From: UBA5336 sp039198685
GTDB lineage: Bacteria; Pseudomonadota; Alphaproteobacteria; Caulobacterales; Hyphomonadaceae
Length of the DNA: 13,403 nt
Direction of reading: 5' to 3'
Assembly (NCBI GenBank): GCA_039198685.1
Contig: JBCCTK010000092.1
Coordinates: forward strand, 1 to 13,403
Shown here: in pieces, positions 13,280 through 13,403 of the stretch
How positions within the stretch are numbered: the first letter of the stretch is position 1
Layout: each line of letters begins with the position of its first letter
Position numbers and translations under genes: made by a program
Notes under the pieces: model-generated
Told to the model about the DNA's origin: nothing
Databases searched by the model: none
What the model saw: the letters and a program-made list of their open reading frames with translations, nothing else

Positions 13280-13403
13280 AGAGCTCTCTCCCTTGAACTT
13301 GGGCCGCCTGATCACCGGCCTTTTGCGCCAGTGAAGCGTCGCAATCCTCCCAGCATACTTGCATGCTGGTCCGGTCTGCTCGTGTCCGTGACACAAAAAT
13401 CCA
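13278..13403 (-). CDS. Possible 3' end of a minus-strand gene running off the window (uncertain)
   Basis: On the minus strand one frame is open from the window edge for 41 codons and stops with TAA immediately before the terminator hairpin. The tail is Ala/Gln/Asp-rich and ends in QVQGREL. The adjacency of stop and terminator is the main support. I recognise no family, and a second frame is open for 29 codons to a TGA at 13312 (ending FTGAKGR) and cannot be excluded. The segment also contains a 7-bp inverted repeat (CCAGCAT/ATGCTGG, 13350-13369) and a GTGTC/GACAC dyad (13382-13394), so a structured RNA is a third possibility. Confidence 0.25.
   Translation of the reverse strand, partial: WIFVSRTRADRTSMQVCWEDCDASLAQKAGDQAAQVQGREL

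Noticed and set aside
13184..13396. Minus-strand open frame of 70 codons covering the terminator
   Set aside because: It reads straight through the strong hairpin and has no family features. A different frame stops exactly before the hairpin.
1..13403. CRISPR arrays, tRNA/rRNA genes, insertion sequences, prophage or defence genes
   Set aside because: No regularly spaced direct repeats, cloverleaf-like sequences, transposase motifs or phage/defence domains were seen on either strand.

Overview
The window reads as an ordinary chromosomal segment of an alphaproteobacterium. The protein sequences and gene order resemble the Caulobacterales / Hyphomonadaceae / Maricaulaceae side of the class; this assignment is inferred from recognised families and synteny, since no search could be run. 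Supporting points are the tight run ppsR-maf-aroE-coaE-dnaQ (a cluster I recall lying near the replication origin in Caulobacter-type genomes), secB convergent to it, and a Tim44-like/TimA adaptor, mltA and an Smr gene read away from secB. The DNA looks GC-rich except for a more AT-rich patch near 13010-13190. I saw no tRNA, rRNA, CRISPR array, insertion sequence or prophage gene.

Region by region: (1) 1-3034, plus strand: the 3' end of ppsR followed by maf, aroE, coaE and dnaQ, each starting inside the stop of the gene before it, which suggests one translationally coupled operon. (2) 3039-3560, minus strand: secB, tail to tail with dnaQ with only 4 bases between the stops. (3) 3689-6125, plus strand: a Tim44-domain membrane adaptor, the lytic transglycosylase MltA and an Smr-domain protein. 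A perfect 14-bp palindrome lies just upstream of mltA. (4) 6122-6853, minus strand: a dienelactone-hydrolase-family enzyme whose stop overlaps the smr stop. (5) 6971-11371, plus strand: a four-gene operon with ATGA overlaps at every junction, encoding an ABC ATPase, an ABC-2 permease, a GldG-like auxiliary protein and a DUF4340 protein. It resembles the GldA/GldF/GldG exporter module, but its cargo is unknown. (6) 11496-12866, minus strand: a secreted protein with five repeats of 75-76 residues, which I do not recognise and which is the least explained gene here. (7) 12867-13403: a long upstream region with a hairpin and a strong bidirectional terminator, then possibly the 3' end of another minus-strand gene that leaves the window.

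Functionally, the first half is core housekeeping: carbon-flux regulation, nucleotide housecleaning, shikimate and CoA synthesis, replication proofreading, protein export and wall remodelling. The second half is envelope-related: an uncharacterised ABC-2 export module next to an exported, extremely repetitive, Gly/Lys/Trp-poor protein with cysteine pairs at both ends. No sequence evidence ties the repeat protein to the ABC module beyond proximity.
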